NCBI RefSeq assembly: GCF_001411555.2
Contig: NC_049914.1
Location: 9,066,273 to 9,130,272 of the forward strand
Source: Juglans regia
Taxonomy: Eukaryota; Streptophyta; Magnoliopsida; Fagales; Juglandaceae
Direction of reading: 5' to 3'
Length of the DNA stretch: 64,000 nucleotides
The notes beneath the pieces are model-generated. The model was given only the letters and a program-made list of their open reading frames with translations, made no database searches and had not been told where the DNA came from. The translations under genes and the position numbers were made by a program. Positions 62,772-64,000 of the stretch are shown piece by piece (position 1 is the stretch's first letter; each line of letters begins with the position of its first letter).

Positions 62772-64000
62772 TTTAGAAAACAAATTTCTTAGTTTCTATT
62801 TATATTGATAAGAGTTTGTTACAAGTGATAATTACATTGAGAGATAAGTACACTTGAATATTTGAAATTTAAACTATAACAAATACATTTGAAACATAAC
62901 AGATAGTATCTTAAGGGCAGCAGATTCTATCTTGTAGACTTGGAGTTATTGGGTTGTTGTGTAGATGAGTTGCTGGTAGGAGTATGTGTGTTGCTGGAGC
63001 CGTGCTTGTGATTTGGAATGTCAATGGATGTCTTGATAGTAAGAAAGACAACCGAATGTTGAATAGTTAATGAATTCCAACTATTTGGTTCAATCTGCTT
63101 GGTTTGTTTTCGCAGATGAGATGGATGGGATGAGATTAGTTGAGATAAAAGTTGAAAGTTGAATAAACTATTGTTAAAATATATTAATATTATTTTTATT
63201 TTAGGATTTGAAAAAGTTGAATGATTTATTTTATTTTGTGTGGAAATTTGAAAAAGTTATAATGATGAGATGAGATGAGAATAGAATGATTATAAAAACA
63301 AACGAGGCCTTGTAGTTATAATGATTTGAAAGTGTTTCTCCTAGAAAAAAAAAATAGTATTCTGTTAGCCTCGTACAATCTGTTTCTTTAGAACTAAATA
63401 TCTCTGTTGACTGTACTGTAGTTGTGATTGGATCTGATTATTTTTGTGAGTTACTTAGTCATATAGTATTTTTATGGCTTAACTAACATTTAATGTTTGA
63501 GTGAATGCCCACATAAAGAGTAGGTGACTCAAAAACCAGAAGCTCAGTAGTATATTTTGGTGTCACAATTTAACCTAGCAAGTACCGCTACCAAAAAGCT
63601 CTTGGGGGGCGGTCTTTCATATTTTACTCGTTTCAGTGGTTAGCAGGATAAAAAAAAATTGTCAAAAGTTTCACATATTTTATGCCCATATGTGCTCAGG
63701 CTTCAGAGCAACATCACAGAAGAAATATGTTCTTTTTTGTTTGTTGCTGAATCAGAAGTGTGCAGTGCAGCACATGGATTACAAATCTTTATTTGAAACA
63801 GGTTTCTCCTGTATCTCTTTTACTTTCTCAAGCTCCAAGATTTTAATATAATTTGCATATACTGCTTCCATCACCACAATAAGGGGCATTTACATGAACA
63901 CGAATTAACACACCCTTGCTTAAGCTCGGGTTAGATACCTCTTGTCAGATGCTCAAAACCCCCAACTTCACTGGCATTTTGATTTACATCTTGCTGTTCT
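62772..64000. other. Intergenic end of window
   Basis: It contains a GAGATGAG-type MITE at 63110-63312, a 47-base segment matching one downstream of CXIP4 (63407-63453), and short frames such as 63636-63851 with no recognisable domain. Confidence 0.45.
63110..63312 (+). repeat. AT-rich MITE, GAGATGAG variant
   Basis: It runs from a GCAGATGAGATGGATGGGAT start through GTTGAAAGTTGAATAAACTA and a degenerate core to GATGAGATGAGATGAGAATAG. It is most like the copy at 29640-29853. Confidence 0.6.

Overview
The window is nuclear DNA from a eudicot, most likely a woody Fagales species such as a walnut or pecan relative. The intron-rich plant gene structures, cytosolic-type triosephosphate isomerase, P-class PPR protein and RLCK-VII kinases show it is a plant. 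The Fagales guess is an inference from the abundant AT-rich MITEs with GAGTTGAG-type ends, not from a search. Coding exons are islands in AT-rich DNA full of small transposon remnants.

Layout. 1-4465: LINE reverse-transcriptase remnant, LTR-like debris and MITEs. 4466-7044 (+): RLCK-VII kinase of PCRK1/2 type, 4 exons, first intron apparently GC-AG. 10820-13609 (-): a second, convergent RLCK-VII kinase of PBL10/APK1 type, 6 exons. 14143-23432: about 9 kb with no recognisable gene, only MITEs and microsatellites. 23433-27674 (-): cytosolic triosephosphate isomerase, 9 exons, with a GC-rich hAT-like element in intron 5. 28697-29584: CTCGAG-rich hAT-like element. 31451-31687 (+): possible small secreted peptide. 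32772-35296 (-): methyl-CpG-binding-domain protein of MBD5/6 type, 3 exons, with a LINE tail in intron 1. 37648-39336 (-): intronless 13-repeat PPR protein resembling ABO8. 39911-41985: hAT-like element plus an 817-bp tandem duplication that copied its right half. 44144-46304 (+): GPI-anchored GH17 beta-1,3-glucanase with a CBM43 domain and a coding minisatellite. 46769-47427 and 49207-53214: a non-autonomous hAT and a 4-kb apparently intact autonomous hAT with similar ends, each with a perfect 8-bp target duplication. 55459-56424 (+): CXIP4-like zinc-knuckle protein. 60893-62489 (+): OEP16-1 chloroplast outer-envelope pore protein, 6 exons.

The host genes are unrelated single genes, apart from the two kinases, which both belong to the receptor-like cytoplasmic kinases acting below immune receptors. 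The liveliest part is the hAT system: five hAT-like elements of four sequence types, one carrying an uninterrupted BED-finger transposase, with a probable dependent partner 1.8 kb away. Exon boundaries were set by hand from splice consensus, reading frame and recalled family sequence; no alignment or search was run.
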